From positions 3,100,001-3,164,000 of the forward strand of contig NZ_CP024621.1 of assembly GCF_009846525.1 (NCBI RefSeq): 64,000 nucleotides of DNA. Direction: 5' to 3'. The notes beneath the pieces are model-generated. The model did no database searches and had not been told where the DNA came from. It saw only the letters and a program-made list of their open reading frames with translations. Shown one piece after another: positions 30,714 to 40,188 of the stretch. Within the stretch, counting starts at the first letter, position 1, and each line of letters starts with the position of its first letter. Origin of the DNA: Halomonas meridiana (GTDB lineage Bacteria; Pseudomonadota; Gammaproteobacteria; Pseudomonadales; Halomonadaceae). The position numbers and the translations under genes are program-made.

Positions 30714-33386
30714 TTAGCTGGTCAGCGGGTTCGGCTTGTTGGCATCGATGCCATACTTTTTCAGCGCGTCGCCGACATGCTTGCGATCAATCTCACCACG
30801 GTCGGCCAGGGCACGCAGCGCGGCGACGGTGACGAAGTAGCGGTCTACTTCGAAGAAGTAGCGCAGCTTCTCGCGGGTATCGGAACGGCCAAAGCCGTCG
30901 GTACCCAGCACGGTGTAGTCGTTCGGTACCCAGGCACGCACCTGGTCCGCGTACAGCTTCATGTAGTCGGTCGACGCAATGACCGGACCGTCACGGCCTT
31001 CCAGGCACTTGGTCACGTGGGGCTTGTTGGCCTCGGCATCCGGGTTCAGGAACGCTTCACGCTCCAGCAGCAGCGCTTCACGACGCAGCTCGTTGAAGCT
31101 GGTCACGCTCCAGATGTCCGCACCGATGCCCCAGTCGTTGGCCAGCAGCTCGGCAGCGGCTTCCACTTCGCGAAGAATGGTGCCCGAGCCCATCAGCTGA
31201 ACACGACCTTTGTCACCCTTCGTCTCTTTGAGCAGGTACATGCCCTTGACGATATCGTCGGCCGGTACGTTCTCAAGCTCGGGATGCTCGTAGTTCTCGT
31301 TCATCACGGTCAGATAGTAGAAGCAGTTCTCTTGATCCGTGAACATGCGCTTCAGACCGTCTTGCACGATGACCGCCACTTCGTGTGCATAGGTGGGGTC
31401 GTAGCTGCGGCAGTTGGGGATGGTGGACGCCTGAATCAGGCTGTGACCATCCTGGTGCTGCAGACCTTCACCGTTGAGCGTGGTACGCCCGGCGGTGCCG
31501 CCGACCATGAAGCCACGTGCCTGCAGGTCGCCTGCGGCCCATGCCAAGTCGCCGATACGCTGGAAGCCGAACATCGAGTAGTAGATGTAGAACGGCAGCA
31601 GCGTGACGTTGTTATTGCTGTAGGAGGTCGCGGCGGCAATCCACGCCGACATCGCACCTGCTTCAGAAATACCCTCTTCGAGAACCTGACCTTTCTGGTC
31701 CTCGCGGTAGTACATGATCTGGCCTTTATCGACCGGCTCGTACTTCTGACCTTCAGAGGTGTAGATACCGAGCTGACGGAACATACCTTCCATACCGAAC
31801 GTACGTGCTTCGTCCGGAATGATCGGCACGACCTGCTTGCCCAGTTTCTTGTCTTTCACTAGGCCGTTCAAGATACGCACGAACGCCATGGTGGTAGAGA
31901 CTTCACGCCCTTTGGAGCCGCCCATTTGCGAAGCAAAGGTCTTGTCTTCCAGGGTCGGTATTTCCAGCGGCTCAAACGAGCTGCGACGGCTCGGCAGGTA
32001 ACCGTTGAGACGCTCGCGCTGCAGGTGCATGTACTTGAGCTCGGGAGAGTCCTCTTCCGGCTTGTAATACGGCACGTCCTTGAGCTGCTCGTCGGTGAGC
32101 GGAATACCGAAGCGGTCGCGGAATTTCTTCAGCGCTTCGTACTCCATGCTCTTGACCTGGTGCGCTTCGTTGGCCGCTTCGCCATCGCCGCTGCCCATGC
32201 CATACCCTTTGATGGTGTGCGCCAGGATGACGGTGGGCTTGCCATTGGAGGTATTGACCGCTTCGTGGTACGCCGCGTAGACCTTGAACGGGTCGTGACC
32301 GCCACGGTTGAGCTTCCAGATATCTTCGTCGGAGAGGTCTTTGACCATTTCTTCGGTTTCAGGATACTTACCGAAGAAGTGCTCACGGGTGTAAGCACCG
32401 CCGTTCGCCTTGTAGTTCTGGTACTCGCCGTCGACCGCCTCGTCCATGCGTTTTTGAAGGATGCCTTTCTTATCCTTCTCGAACAGCGGATCCCAGTGAC
32501 GACCCCAAACGACCTTGATCACGTTCCAACCGGCACCGCGGAAGACGCCTTCGAACTCGTCCATGACGCGGGAGTTACCGCGTACCGGACCGTCCAAGCG
32601 CTGCAGGTTACAGTTGATGACGAAGATCAGGTTATCGAGGTTCTCACGGCCCGCCAGCGAGATCGCGCCCAGGGATTCCGGCTCGTCACACTCGCCGTCG
32701 CCCATGAAGCACCAGATCTTGCGGTCGTGCATATCTTTCAGCTCACGGTGATGCAGGTACTTCATCACGTGGGCTTGATAGATGGCCTGAATCGGGCCAA
32801 GACCCATGGACACCGTGGGGAACTGCCAGTAGTCCGGCATCAGCCACGGGTGCGGATAAGAAGAGAGGCCATCGCCGTCGACTTCGCGACGGAACTTGTC
32901 CATTTGCTCTTCGCTCAGACGGCCTTCCAGGAACGAACGCGCGTAGATACCCGGCGCCACGTGCCCCTGAATGTAGATCAAGTCGCCTTCGAAATCGCCT
33001 TTGGGAGCGCGGAAGAAGTGGTTGAAACCCACATCGTACAGCGTCGCGGACGACATGAAGCTTGCAATGTGACCACCCAGGCCCGGGTTGGCCCGGTTGT
33101 TACGAATGACCTGCGCAATGGCGTTGTAACGGATCAGGGAGCGGATACGACGCTCCATGAACAGATCGCCAGGCATGGGCGCTTCGCGGTGAACCGGGAT
33201 CGTATTACGGTGGGGGGTTGTCACCGAGAAGGGCACCTTCATCCCGTCCCGGCGCAGGCGATCCGCCAGGCGGGTCATCAGGTAGCGGGCACGATCCTCG
33301 CCCTCACGATCCAGTACCGATTCCAGGGATTCCAGCCACTCCGTGGTTTCGACCGGATCGAGATCTTCTCTTGTCTCCAGACTCAT
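30714..33386 (-). CDS. aceE: Pyruvate dehydrogenase E1 component (homodimeric)
   Basis: This 890-residue thiamine diphosphate enzyme decarboxylates pyruvate and reductively acetylates E2. The ThDP-binding motif GDGECDEPESLGAISLAGRENLDNLIFVIN is visible near residue 230, along with the N-terminal ETTEWLESLESVL start, the HxxxPG-rich central part (HVAPGIYARSFLEGRL), and the C-terminal VLGTDGFGRSDTRE typical of AceE. Size matches the gammaproteobacterial homodimeric type. GGAGAGA precedes the ATG. It is transcribed with aceF; a 400-bp upstream region carries candidate operators. The E3 gene is not in the window. Confidence 0.97.
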   Translation of the reverse strand: MSLETREDLDPVETTEWLESLESVLDREGEDRARYLMTRLADRLRRDGMKVPFSVTTPHRNTIPVHREAPMPGDLFMERRIRSLIRYNAIAQVIRNNRANPGLGGHIASFMSSATLYDVGFNHFFRAPKGDFEGDLIYIQGHVAPGIYARSFLEGRLSEEQMDKFRREVDGDGLSSYPHPWLMPDYWQFPTVSMGLGPIQAIYQAHVMKYLHHRELKDMHDRKIWCFMGDGECDEPESLGAISLAGRENLDNLIFVINCNLQRLDGPVRGNSRVMDEFEGVFRGAGWNVIKVVWGRHWDPLFEKDKKGILQKRMDEAVDGEYQNYKANGGAYTREHFFGKYPETEEMVKDLSDEDIWKLNRGGHDPFKVYAAYHEAVNTSNGKPTVILAHTIKGYGMGSGDGEAANEAHQVKSMEYEALKKFRDRFGIPLTDEQLKDVPYYKPEEDSPELKYMHLQRERLNGYLPSRRSSFEPLEIPTLEDKTFASQMGGSKGREVSTTMAFVRILNGLVKDKKLGKQVVPIIPDEARTFGMEGMFRQLGIYTSEGQKYEPVDKGQIMYYREDQKGQVLEEGISEAGAMSAWIAAATSYSNNNVTLLPFYIYYSMFGFQRIGDLAWAAGDLQARGFMVGGTAGRTTLNGEGLQHQDGHSLIQASTIPNCRSYDPTYAHEVAVIVQDGLKRMFTDQENCFYYLTVMNENYEHPELENVPADDIVKGMYLLKETKGDKGRVQLMGSGTILREVEAAAELLANDWGIGADIWSVTSFNELRREALLLEREAFLNPDAEANKPHVTKCLEGRDGPVIASTDYMKLYADQVRAWVPNDYTVLGTDGFGRSDTREKLRYFFEVDRYFVTVAALRALADRGEIDRKHVGDALKKYGIDANKPNPLTS

Positions 33387-33546
33387 AGAGGTCTCTCCGA
33401 ATGACGATAAATGACAATGAGCCCCGCCAACCCTTCGGGCCTGGGGCGGCTGCGGTGTTTAGCCACCACAGGCCATACAATGGCACGACGCGTTTGCACC
33501 GTACGGGGGTTTTCGTTCTACATTCAACAAGCTACGCTCGTCTTGA

Positions 33547-33561
33547 TGTAGTAAAGCTACA
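33547..33561. promoter_or_regulatory. Operator-like palindrome 1 upstream of aceE
   Basis: TGTAGTAAAGCTACA is a near-perfect inverted repeat (TGTAG-N5-CTACA) about 160 bases before aceE. It resembles the TGTARTWWWAYTACA pattern I associate with HexR of the RpiR family, at 14 of 15 positions. The regulator assignment is inference. Confidence 0.5.
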
Positions 33562-33720
33562 CATAGAGAGTGAAAGTTAGCCTTTTGTATATGCGAAGAT
33601 ACCGCAAAGTCGCCACGCTGCCAATTCCAGTGAGCCGTAAAAGGCTATCCAAAACAAACTATTGCACTGCAACATAAGCACCTTTTAAGACCTTCGTCGC
33701 TGCGACGAACACCTTCAAAA

Positions 33721-33735
33721 TGTAGTGAAACTACC
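33721..33735. promoter_or_regulatory. Operator-like palindrome 2 upstream of aceE
   Basis: TGTAGTGAAACTACC repeats the pattern of the 33547-33561 site (12 of 15 identical bases) 174 bases further upstream. Two copies in one control region strengthen the case for a real operator, although one lies far from the gene. Confidence 0.4.
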
Positions 33736-33787
33736 GTTTTATTACCTGCCTCAAGAACTACTTAACGCTACTTTTTAACCCACGCTT

Positions 33788-34369
33788 TTATTGTTTAAAG
33801 GCCACCTGTGACAATCGCTGGCGGAAATACGCCCAATCGAAGGCGGGCCCTGGATCGGTTTTGCGCAGCGGCGCTACTTTGGCATGGCTGGTGATTCGCT
33901 GAGGCGTCAAAGCCGGGTAGCGAGCCATAAGCCACCCCACCGCGTCGACGAGGGCGGTGTACTGCGCTTGGGTAAAGGGAGTGTCATCATCGCCCTCGAG
34001 CTCGATGCCTACGGAAAAATCGTTGAGCCTGGATCGCCATGCGCCCAGCGCAGGGTCCCACCAGCAGGAGCGACCGGCATGCCAGGCACGCTGGTCGGTA
34101 TCGACGAACTGAACGCACTCGCCGTCGCGACGGATCAACAGGTGGGCCGATACCCGCAGGTGGGCGATCTCGGCAAAGAAAGGGTGTCCGTCCGGGGGCA
34201 GTCGATTGGTGAATAGCGCCTCGATGGCATCGCCCGAGAACTGCCCTGGCGGCAGGCTAATGGCGTGCAAGAGCAGCAGTGAGACCTCCTGCTGGGGGCG
34301 TGCATCCTGGTTCGGTGATGGCACCTGCCGCGCCCTGGACCACGCTCCCGCCCTGTTTTCTTGGTTCAT
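33788..34369 (-). CDS. ampD: 1,6-anhydro-N-acetylmuramyl-L-alanine amidase AmpD
   Basis: This 193-residue cytoplasmic zinc amidase (Amidase_2) cleaves the stem peptide from anhydro-muropeptides in cell-wall recycling, indirectly controlling AmpC-type beta-lactamase induction where present. Zinc ligands are visible as His in [13 protein letters not shown], His in [19 protein letters not shown], and the Asp of the same KTDPGP motif. No signal peptide is present, which fits AmpD rather than AmiD. ATG at 34369 is preferred to a GTG at 34381 whose GAGGAG would be too close. It is divergent from nadC. Confidence 0.93.
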   Translation of the reverse strand: MNQENRAGAWSRARQVPSPNQDARPQQEVSLLLLHAISLPPGQFSGDAIEALFTNRLPPDGHPFFAEIAHLRVSAHLLIRRDGECVQFVDTDQRAWHAGRSCWWDPALGAWRSRLNDFSVGIELEGDDDTPFTQAQYTALVDAVGWLMARYPALTPQRITSHAKVAPLRKTDPGPAFDWAYFRQRLSQVAFKQ

Positions 34370-34450
34370 GCGCGCACGCACTCCTCTACGTTAGCCGTCT
34401 GTTTCACTATAATGCCCGTCATCGAAGACGACGCCCAGAGACCTCCCCCT

Positions 34451-35305
34451 ATGGATTACCAAACTGCTCTTGCTGAAGAGATTCGCGCTTGTGCCGCCCG
34501 TCTGCTGGCGGAAGACGTGGGTGCAGGCGATATCACGGCTCAGCTGATTCCTGAGAGCCAATGGGCAACCGCCAAGGTGATTACCCGTGAAGCCGCAGTA
34601 CTCTGCGGTGTTGCCTGGGTCGATGAGATCTTTCGCCGCCTGGATGGCCGCGTGACGCTGCGCTGGCAAGCTGCAGATGGCGACCTTTTGGCACCCGACC
34701 AGTGCTTTCTCGAGCTCGAAGGTCCGGCCCGCAGCCTGCTCACCGGCGAACGGGCCGCCCTCAACATGCTGCAAACACTGTCGGCTACGGCCACTGCCAC
34801 GCGTCGCTACGTGGACTTGATCGAAGGCACCGGCGTGCGCTTGCTGGATACTCGTAAAACGCTTCCCGGGATGCGACTGGCCCAAAAATACGCGGTCACC
34901 TGTGGGGGCGGACATAATCACCGCATCGGCCTGTGGGATGCGTTCTTGATCAAAGAGAACCACATCGCCGCCTGCGGCGGCATTCAAGCCGCCGTGGCTC
35001 AAGCCCGCAAACTGGCCAGCGAGCTGCCGGTGGAAGTGGAAGTCGAAACCTTCGAGGAGCTGGATCAAGCCCTAGCCGCCGGTGCCGACATCGTCATGCT
35101 GGATAACTTCGCCATTGAAGACCTCCACGTAGCGGTGGAAATCAACGGCGGCCGCGCCACGCTGGAAGCCTCCGGCAACGTGGACGACTCTACGCTAAGA
35201 GCGATTGCCGACACGGGGGTCGACTGCATCTCCAGCGGCGCGCTGACGAAGGACGTCAAATCCATCGACCTGTCGATGCGGATCACCCAAACCTTCAACG
35301 TGTAG
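34451..35305 (+). CDS. nadC: Nicotinate-nucleotide pyrophosphorylase (carboxylating)
   Basis: This 284-residue quinolinate phosphoribosyltransferase converts quinolinate and PRPP to nicotinate mononucleotide in de novo NAD synthesis. Family motifs are [14 protein letters not shown] near the N-terminus, [43 protein letters not shown] and the C-terminal [21 protein letters not shown] at 34451 gives the standard length; an in-frame ATG at 34412 is possible. Divergent ampD-nadC pairs are common in gammaproteobacteria. nadA of the same pathway lies at 43290-44318. Confidence 0.95.
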   Translation: MDYQTALAEEIRACAARLLAEDVGAGDITAQLIPESQWATAKVITREAAVLCGVAWVDEIFRRLDGRVTLRWQAADGDLLAPDQCFLELEGPARSLLTGERAALNMLQTLSATATATRRYVDLIEGTGVRLLDTRKTLPGMRLAQKYAVTCGGGHNHRIGLWDAFLIKENHIAACGGIQAAVAQARKLASELPVEVEVETFEELDQALAAGADIVMLDNFAIEDLHVAVEINGGRATLEASGNVDDSTLRAIADTGVDCISSGALTKDVKSIDLSMRITQTFNV

Positions 35306-35308
35306 GCG

Positions 35309-35839
35309 TTAGGTTTCTACGGCGCTGAGCTGCTTCACCAGCCGATAGCGGCGCAGCATTTCACCGCTGCGTTCCACCCACTGCTCGCCGAGGTTATCGA
35401 AGCCTCGGCGCAGCAGGCGCTCATAGAGCACCAAGCTCGCCTCGATCTCTACGCTCGAAACGCCGTGCTCGAGTAGAATGCGTTCGGCGTGGATCAGTAG
35501 CGTGGTGCCAATACCACGCCCCGCCAGCGACGGCCAGACGTAGAGCGTTTCAATGCGGCCTGCGCTGATATTCAGCTCTAGAAACCCGACACAGCGGCCA
35601 TCGCAAGCCGCCACCAGTGTGGTGTAGAGCGCCTGGCGCGCTGCCCAAGCGCTCGCCTCACGAGGCAGCGCATTCGCCCAGGCACGGCGTTCATCCAACC
35701 TATAGTGTGTGGCCGCGCCCTGCATGACCGCATGGTAAAAGACTTCCGCCTGATCGGCGGCATCTTTGGCCAGCGCCGCGCGATAGGTCACACGGGCAGT
35801 CGGCGCAGCAGAGGGTGCGCGTTCGTTCGTTTTCAACAT
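35309..35839 (-). CDS. GNAT-family N-acetyltransferase
   Basis: This 176-residue protein has the GNAT acetyl-CoA-binding motif in LYVWPSLAGRGIGTTLLIHAE (motif A, RGIG) and the C-terminal LYERLLRRGFDNLGE segment. The substrate cannot be inferred. ATG at 35839 follows a TGAGGCG sequence; an in-frame ATG-less extension reaches 35851. It converges with nadC, its stop lying only 3 bases from the nadC stop, and is divergent from trmO. Confidence 0.85.
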   Translation of the reverse strand: MLKTNERAPSAAPTARVTYRAALAKDAADQAEVFYHAVMQGAATHYRLDERRAWANALPREASAWAARQALYTTLVAACDGRCVGFLELNISAGRIETLYVWPSLAGRGIGTTLLIHAERILLEHGVSSVEIEASLVLYERLLRRGFDNLGEQWVERSGEMLRRYRLVKQLSAVET

Positions 35840-35978
35840 GCTTCGCCTCAATGCGATTTAGCGGCTGGCAACGACAGCGGACTGTCTGTCACCCGCGGGC
35901 TATTTTATACTCGTCGCCACGTTCCGAAAGCCCCACTTCATCGACCCCGTCGGTGTCGGTCAACCACAAGGCAGTGCC

Positions 35979-36749
35979 ATGCATGATCGATCAGACAGCG
36001 CGTCATTTGCGCTGACGCCCATTGGCCATATCGTCAGCGACTACCCGGACAAGTTCGGCGTTCCCCGCCAGCCGGGACTTGCGCCAGCGGCCAGCGCAAG
36101 CTTGGTACTTACCGCACCGTTCGATGATCCTCTCACCGTACGGGGCTTGGAAGAGTTTAGCCACCTATGGGTGACGTTTATCTTTCATCACAGCCCGACC
36201 CGCTGGACGCCCTTGGTACGCCCACCGAGGCTGGGCGGTAACCGCAAAGTCGGCGTCTTTGCCAGCCGCAGCACCCACCGCCCCAATCGGCTTGGGCTGT
36301 CGTTGATCGAGCTGTCTCACATCGACACCCGGCAAGGGGTGAGTCTGCATCTCGTCGGGTGTGACTTGATCAGCGGGACGCCAGTGGTCGATATCAAGCC
36401 TTACCTGCCCTGGGCCGAAGCCAAGCCCGATGCTCGGGCAGGCTTTGCACCCAGCGCGCCCTCACGGCTACCCGTACATTTTAGCCAGGCCGCCCAAGCA
36501 AGCCTTGCCGCCCGTGCCGATGGAGCGTCGCTCCATGCGCTGATCGAACAGGTATTGAGCCAAGACCCACGCCCTGCCTACCAGAAAGCCACGCAGAGTG
36601 ACCGCCTTTATGGGGTGCGGCTGCGCGACGTAGACGTCAAGTTCCAGGCGATCGATGCCGCCTCTGAAAACGACGCCACCACCTTGACGGTGGTGGCAAT
36701 CGATACACTGACTGACGAAACGCTCTTAGGCGGGAAAGGTAATCCCTAA
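35979..36749 (+). CDS. trmO: tRNA (adenine(37)-N6)-methyltransferase TrmO (TsaA/YaeB family)
   Basis: This 256-residue protein starts with the family signature [21 protein letters not shown] and continues with [34 protein letters not shown] and [18 protein letters not shown]. TrmO is a beta-barrel SAM enzyme that methylates t6A37 to m6t6A37 in tRNA-Thr, so it acts downstream of the TsaB-dependent pathway encoded at 26914-27615. The last 24 bases of the gene overlap the 3' end of purC on the opposite strand. Length is standard for the long form. Confidence 0.93.
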   Translation: MHDRSDSASFALTPIGHIVSDYPDKFGVPRQPGLAPAASASLVLTAPFDDPLTVRGLEEFSHLWVTFIFHHSPTRWTPLVRPPRLGGNRKVGVFASRSTHRPNRLGLSLIELSHIDTRQGVSLHLVGCDLISGTPVVDIKPYLPWAEAKPDARAGFAPSAPSRLPVHFSQAAQASLAARADGASLHALIEQVLSQDPRPAYQKATQSDRLYGVRLRDVDVKFQAIDAASENDATTLTVVAIDTLTDETLLGGKGNP

Positions 36750-37442
36750 GCGACGGCCGACTTCTTCATAAGCCTCAATGACGCCACCCAAGCCCTGGCG
36801 GAAGCGGTCTTTGTCCAGCTTCTCGCGGGTGTTGGCATCCCACAAGCGGCAGCCATCGGGTGAAAACTCATCCCCCAGGACGACCTCGCCGTTGAACACA
36901 CCGAACTCTAGCTTGTAATCCACCAGCAGCATGTCACCCTCGGCAAACAGCTGCTTGAGGATGTGGTTCACCTTGAACGTCAGGGTCTTCATTTTGGCCA
37001 GTTGCTCGGGGGTTGCCCAGCCAAAGGTTTCTGCCAGCGACTCGTTGATCATCGGGTCGCCCTTCTCGTCGTTCTTCAAGAACAGCTCGAAGGTCGGCGG
37101 GTTTAGGGCAATGCCCTCTTCCACCCCCAAGCGCTTCACCAAACCGCCCGCCGCAATGTTGCGCACCACGCACTCGACCGGAATCATCTGCATTTTCTTG
37201 ACCAGACTTTCATTGTTGGAAAGCTGCTTTTCGAAATGCGTGGGGATACCGCCCTCTTCCAAGCGCTCCATGATGAAGGCGTTGAAGATGTTGTTCACCA
37301 TTCCCTTACGGGCAAGCGCCTCTTTTTTCTTGCCATCGAAAGCGCTGGTGTCATCACGAAAGTGCAGTACCAGAAGGTCAGGATCGTCAGTGGTATAGAC
37401 GGATTTTGCCTTGCCGGCATAGAGTTCTTGGCGCTTTTCCAT
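36726..37442 (-). CDS. purC: Phosphoribosylaminoimidazole-succinocarboxamide synthase
   Basis: This 238-residue SAICAR synthetase joins CAIR and aspartate in purine synthesis. The N-terminus [20 protein letters not shown], the SAFDGKKKE segment, [19 protein letters not shown] and DYKLEFG, and the [18 protein letters not shown] region are diagnostic. It lies 32 bases after bamC in the classic dapA-bamC-purC order. Its 3' end overlaps trmO by 24 bp. With purL frameshifted elsewhere in this window, the purine pathway status deserves attention. Confidence 0.97.
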   Translation of the reverse strand: MEKRQELYAGKAKSVYTTDDPDLLVLHFRDDTSAFDGKKKEALARKGMVNNIFNAFIMERLEEGGIPTHFEKQLSNNESLVKKMQMIPVECVVRNIAAGGLVKRLGVEEGIALNPPTFELFLKNDEKGDPMINESLAETFGWATPEQLAKMKTLTFKVNHILKQLFAEGDMLLVDYKLEFGVFNGEVVLGDEFSPDGCRLWDANTREKLDKDRFRQGLGGVIEAYEEVGRRLGITFPA

Positions 37443-37474
37443 GGGGGCTCCGTGAGAAAGTGAGAAGCAAAGGG

Positions 37475-38455
37475 TTAACGTAAGTAGCCGGAGACGCGCT
37501 CAAGCAACTCGCGCTGATCATCCGCACTGAAATTACGCTCGCTGGCGTTGATGGCACGCAGTACGGTTTGGTCGCCGTTGGGCTCGAGCGCCAAACGAAT
37601 CTGCTGTGACATCCGGCGTACGTCTGGACTAAAGACGATCTGCAGCGGGTTACGTCCACGCTCGGTTTCGGTCATGTACTCCACCAAGAACTCGTAGTCA
37701 TCAGCGGAGGTCGCGAGCAGGTCACGCTGCCCTTCTTGAGTGAAATCAAGCGATAGGTAGTGGTTCAACTCGGCCCAGACGCGGTCGATGGGCTGCGGAA
37801 TGACCACTTCCCACTCGTCGCCCTGCTGACGCAGCTGAAGGGTCTGCTCGCTGGCCAGACGCTGGGCGGTCCACGAGGAGGAGCTGGCAGTGGCGCTGCG
37901 AGCACCCAAGTACTGCTCCAAGGCCGCGAGACAGCTCTCGACGCTTTGACCGCTCTGATCACAGCGCACTTCGCTACTACCGGCGCGCAGGGCGCTCTGT
38001 AGGCGTAGCGTCGCCTGCGGGGTTACGATGACGCCTTGATTGGCACTGCTCTCTTGAACGGGGAGTTGGCGGCTACGCACGAAGGCTTCCAATTGCGGCC
38101 AAACGGTACCAGGGTCCGCAGCGACGACTAACCAGCTTTGGTCACCGACTTGGCGACGTTCGACGTAATCAGGCTCCAGACCGCTGCCAATGGCCAGCGA
38201 CTGAGGCGGTTCGACCTCGGCTGGCTCATCGAGCTGTGTGCCCTGCATGGCGACCTGGGGAACGGGCATCGCATCGCGGTAACGCTGGGTATTGCGGGAC
38301 TCGGGCAACACCAAAGGCGGCGCCGGGGCTGCTTCGATGTAGTCCAGGTTGCGGTCGTGGTAGTACCCATCGCGTGCGCAACCTGCCAGTGTGACAGCGG
38401 CTGCGAGTGCCAGCGGTATCCATTTAAGCGCACGTTGTTCAAGCACAGAGCTCAT
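37475..38455 (-). CDS. bamC: Outer membrane assembly lipoprotein BamC
   Basis: This 326-residue lipoprotein of the BAM complex has a signal peptide ending in the lipobox LAGC (Cys near residue 26), a disordered proline-rich N-terminal stretch, and two helix-grip domains (about residues 100-200 and 210-325). Position between dapA and purC is the classic context. ATG at 38455 is chosen over the TTG at 38458. BamC binds BamD at the periplasmic face of the outer membrane; sequence conservation is low, so synteny and the lipobox carry most of the weight. Confidence 0.9.
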   Translation of the reverse strand: MSSVLEQRALKWIPLALAAAVTLAGCARDGYYHDRNLDYIEAAPAPPLVLPESRNTQRYRDAMPVPQVAMQGTQLDEPAEVEPPQSLAIGSGLEPDYVERRQVGDQSWLVVAADPGTVWPQLEAFVRSRQLPVQESSANQGVIVTPQATLRLQSALRAGSSEVRCDQSGQSVESCLAALEQYLGARSATASSSSWTAQRLASEQTLQLRQQGDEWEVVIPQPIDRVWAELNHYLSLDFTQEGQRDLLATSADDYEFLVEYMTETERGRNPLQIVFSPDVRRMSQQIRLALEPNGDQTVLRAINASERNFSADDQRELLERVSGYLR

Positions 38456-38536
38456 CAAGCCACCTTAACAGTCAACAGATCAGTTACCCGGCAGGCGATG
38501 CCTTCACCGGGTAGCAAAAGGGTTTCGAGCGCCGGG

Positions 38537-39421
38537 TTACTCCTCTACGACACCCGCCAGCTGCAGCGCTTCACTGACCGTGCCGTGGTACTTCTCCGAC
38601 AGCCACGTCAGCGGCAAGCGAATACCGGCGTCCATGTAGCCCATGCGGTGCAGCGCCCACTTCACGGGAATGGGGTTGGATTCGATGCCCAGGTTCGTGT
38701 GCAACGGCATCAGGCGCGTATTGATTTGGTGCGCCTTGTCGGCGTCGCCCGCCACGGCAGCCGCGCACAGATCATGCATGGCTTTGGGGGCAACGTTGGC
38801 GGTGACGGAGATGTCACCATGGCCACCCATCAGCATGAAGTCACAGGCCGTCGCGTCGTCGCCGGAGTAGAGCATGAAGTCGCTGCCTTTCAGGCGTGAG
38901 ATTAGATCCTCAGCGCGCTCAAGGTTCCCGGTCGCGTCTTTCAGGCCGATGATATTGTTAACTTCCGCCAAACGTACCACGGTCTCGTTGTAAAGATCGG
39001 AGCAGGTACGGCCCGGCACGTTATACAGAATGACCGGCAGTTTGCTGCCTTCTGCCACCGCTTTGAAGTGCTGATAGAGACCTTCCTGGGTGGGCTTGTT
39101 GTAGTAAGGACAAACCGACAGGCAGTAATCCGCGCCCACTTCGCTGGCGTAGCGTGCCAGCTCGACCGCTTCCGAGGTCGCGTTCGCTCCGGTACCGGCG
39201 ATGACCGGAATACGGCCGTTGACCTCTTCCACCACGCTGCGAATCACGTCGAAGTGCTCGGCAAAAGACATGGTGGTGGGCTCACCCGTGGTGCCCGCAG
39301 CGACGATGGCATCGGTGCCATTATCGAGGTGGAAGTTCACCAGACGACGAAGCGCCTCCCAGTCGATGTCGCCATTGACCTTCATCGGCGTCGCCAGGGC
39401 GACAATGCTGCCTGTGATCAT
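38537..39421 (-). CDS. dapA: 4-hydroxy-tetrahydrodipicolinate synthase
   Basis: This 294-residue TIM-barrel aldolase condenses pyruvate with aspartate semialdehyde in lysine and meso-DAP synthesis. The N-terminus [41 protein letters not shown], the catalytic Tyr in YNVPGRT, and the Schiff-base Lys in GLKDATG are all visible. ATG at 39421 follows TGAGGA. It is the first gene of the dapA-bamC-purC unit and is divergent from bcp across a 247-bp gap. Confidence 0.97.
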   Translation of the reverse strand: MITGSIVALATPMKVNGDIDWEALRRLVNFHLDNGTDAIVAAGTTGEPTTMSFAEHFDVIRSVVEEVNGRIPVIAGTGANATSEAVELARYASEVGADYCLSVCPYYNKPTQEGLYQHFKAVAEGSKLPVILYNVPGRTCSDLYNETVVRLAEVNNIIGLKDATGNLERAEDLISRLKGSDFMLYSGDDATACDFMLMGGHGDISVTANVAPKAMHDLCAAAVAGDADKAHQINTRLMPLHTNLGIESNPIPVKWALHRMGYMDAGIRLPLTWLSEKYHGTVSEALQLAGVVEE

Positions 39422-39606
39422 CCGTATTTTCCTCACCTGCAAAAAGTTGAAATCAAGCTGCCACGTGGGATGCAATGGCGTACATTACGTCAAGACGCGG
39501 CGTTGATGCCTTAAAGGAGCGCGATCACCCCTGCCCACAAACAGCAAATGGTACTCAGGCGATTCGAGCCTGTACAGCGTAAAGCACTGCGAGTTTATCG
39601 AACGCT

Positions 39607-39635
39607 TTGACAGCAGCGCAGCGCTTGCGTGTAAT
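39607..39635 (+). promoter_or_regulatory. Sigma-70-type promoter for bcp
   Basis: A perfect -35 TTGACA (39607-39612), a 17-bp spacer and a -10 TGTAAT (39630-39635, five of six to consensus) lie about 33 bases before the bcp ATG, which also has GGAG at 39660-39663. Confidence 0.7.
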
Positions 39636-39668
39636 TCCCTATGAAAGTCACCCCGATAAGGAGCCTTT

Positions 39669-40142
39669 ATGGCGATCGAACTTGGCCAGCCCGTCCCTGA
39701 TTTTTCCGCCCCCGCCACGGGCGACACCACCGTCACGCTGTCGGCACTGCGCGGCAAGCAGGTCGTCATCTACTTCTACCCGAAAGCCAGTACGCCCGGC
39801 TGCACCACCGAAGGCGGCGATTTTCGGGATCGCAAAGCCGCCTTCGATGCGGCCAACACCGTGATCATCGGTGTCTCCCGGGATGGCCTGCGCGCCCAGG
39901 AGAACTTCAAAGCCAAACAGGATTTCAATTTCGCGCTGATTTCCGACAAAGACGAAACCGTTTGTCAGCTTTTCGACGTCATCAAACTCAAAAAGATGTA
40001 CGGCAAAGAGCACCTAGGCATCGAGCGCAGTACCTTCTTGATCGACCAGGACGGCAAGCTTGCCCAAGAGTGGCGCGGCGTCAAAGTACCCGGCCATGCA
40101 GAAGAAGTGCTGAGCGCGGCGCAGGCACTTCACCGCCAGTAA
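39669..40142 (+). CDS. bcp: Thioredoxin-dependent peroxiredoxin, Bcp/PrxQ family
   Basis: This 157-residue peroxiredoxin reduces hydrogen and organic peroxides. The peroxidatic Cys45 lies in KASTPGCTTEGGDFRD. The usual Bcp resolving Cys five residues later is replaced by Gly50, leaving Cys99 (ETVCQLF) as the only other Cys. That is consistent with the PrxQ subgroup that uses a more distant resolving Cys, or with a 1-Cys mechanism. A strong promoter precedes the gene, which is divergent from dapA and convergent with the perM-like gene. Confidence 0.95.
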   Translation: MAIELGQPVPDFSAPATGDTTVTLSALRGKQVVIYFYPKASTPGCTTEGGDFRDRKAAFDAANTVIIGVSRDGLRAQENFKAKQDFNFALISDKDETVCQLFDVIKLKKMYGKEHLGIERSTFLIDQDGKLAQEWRGVKVPGHAEEVLSAAQALHRQ

Positions 40143-40157
40143 CAGCGGCGCACAGCG

Positions 40158-40182
40158 CGGTGCCCCTCGGATCGGGGCACCG
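40158..40182. terminator. Hairpin between convergent bcp and perM-like genes
   Basis: A 9-bp stem (CGGTGCCCC at 40158-40166 with GGGGCACCG at 40174-40182, 7-base loop) lies between the two stop codons. T tracts are weak on both sides (CGCCTTT on plus). Confidence 0.5.
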
Positions 40183-40188
40183 TCGCCT

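Larger units (their letters stand above)
33387..33787 (-). promoter_or_regulatory. aceE upstream control region (about 400 bp, no gene)
   Basis: No coding sequence is seen between ampD and aceE, both minus strand. The region is AT-richer than its surroundings and holds two similar 15-bp operator-like palindromes (33547-33561 and 33721-33735) and one perfect palindromic stem TTCGTCGC/GCGACGAA (33693-33709), possibly the ampD terminator. A GC-rich imperfect hairpin at about 33421-33450 would lie in the aceE leader. I could not fix a clear -35/-10 pair. Confidence 0.5.

Noticed and set aside
29748-31862. Very long plus-strand open frame (704 codons) opposite aceF and aceE
   Set aside because: It is an antisense shadow of the strongly conserved aceF and aceE genes, with Ser/Ala-rich low-complexity translation, no ribosome-binding site and no family resemblance.
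31926-33404. 492-codon plus-strand frame opposite aceE
   Set aside because: It is the complement of the well-conserved E1 sequence, with no start signal or recognisable domain.
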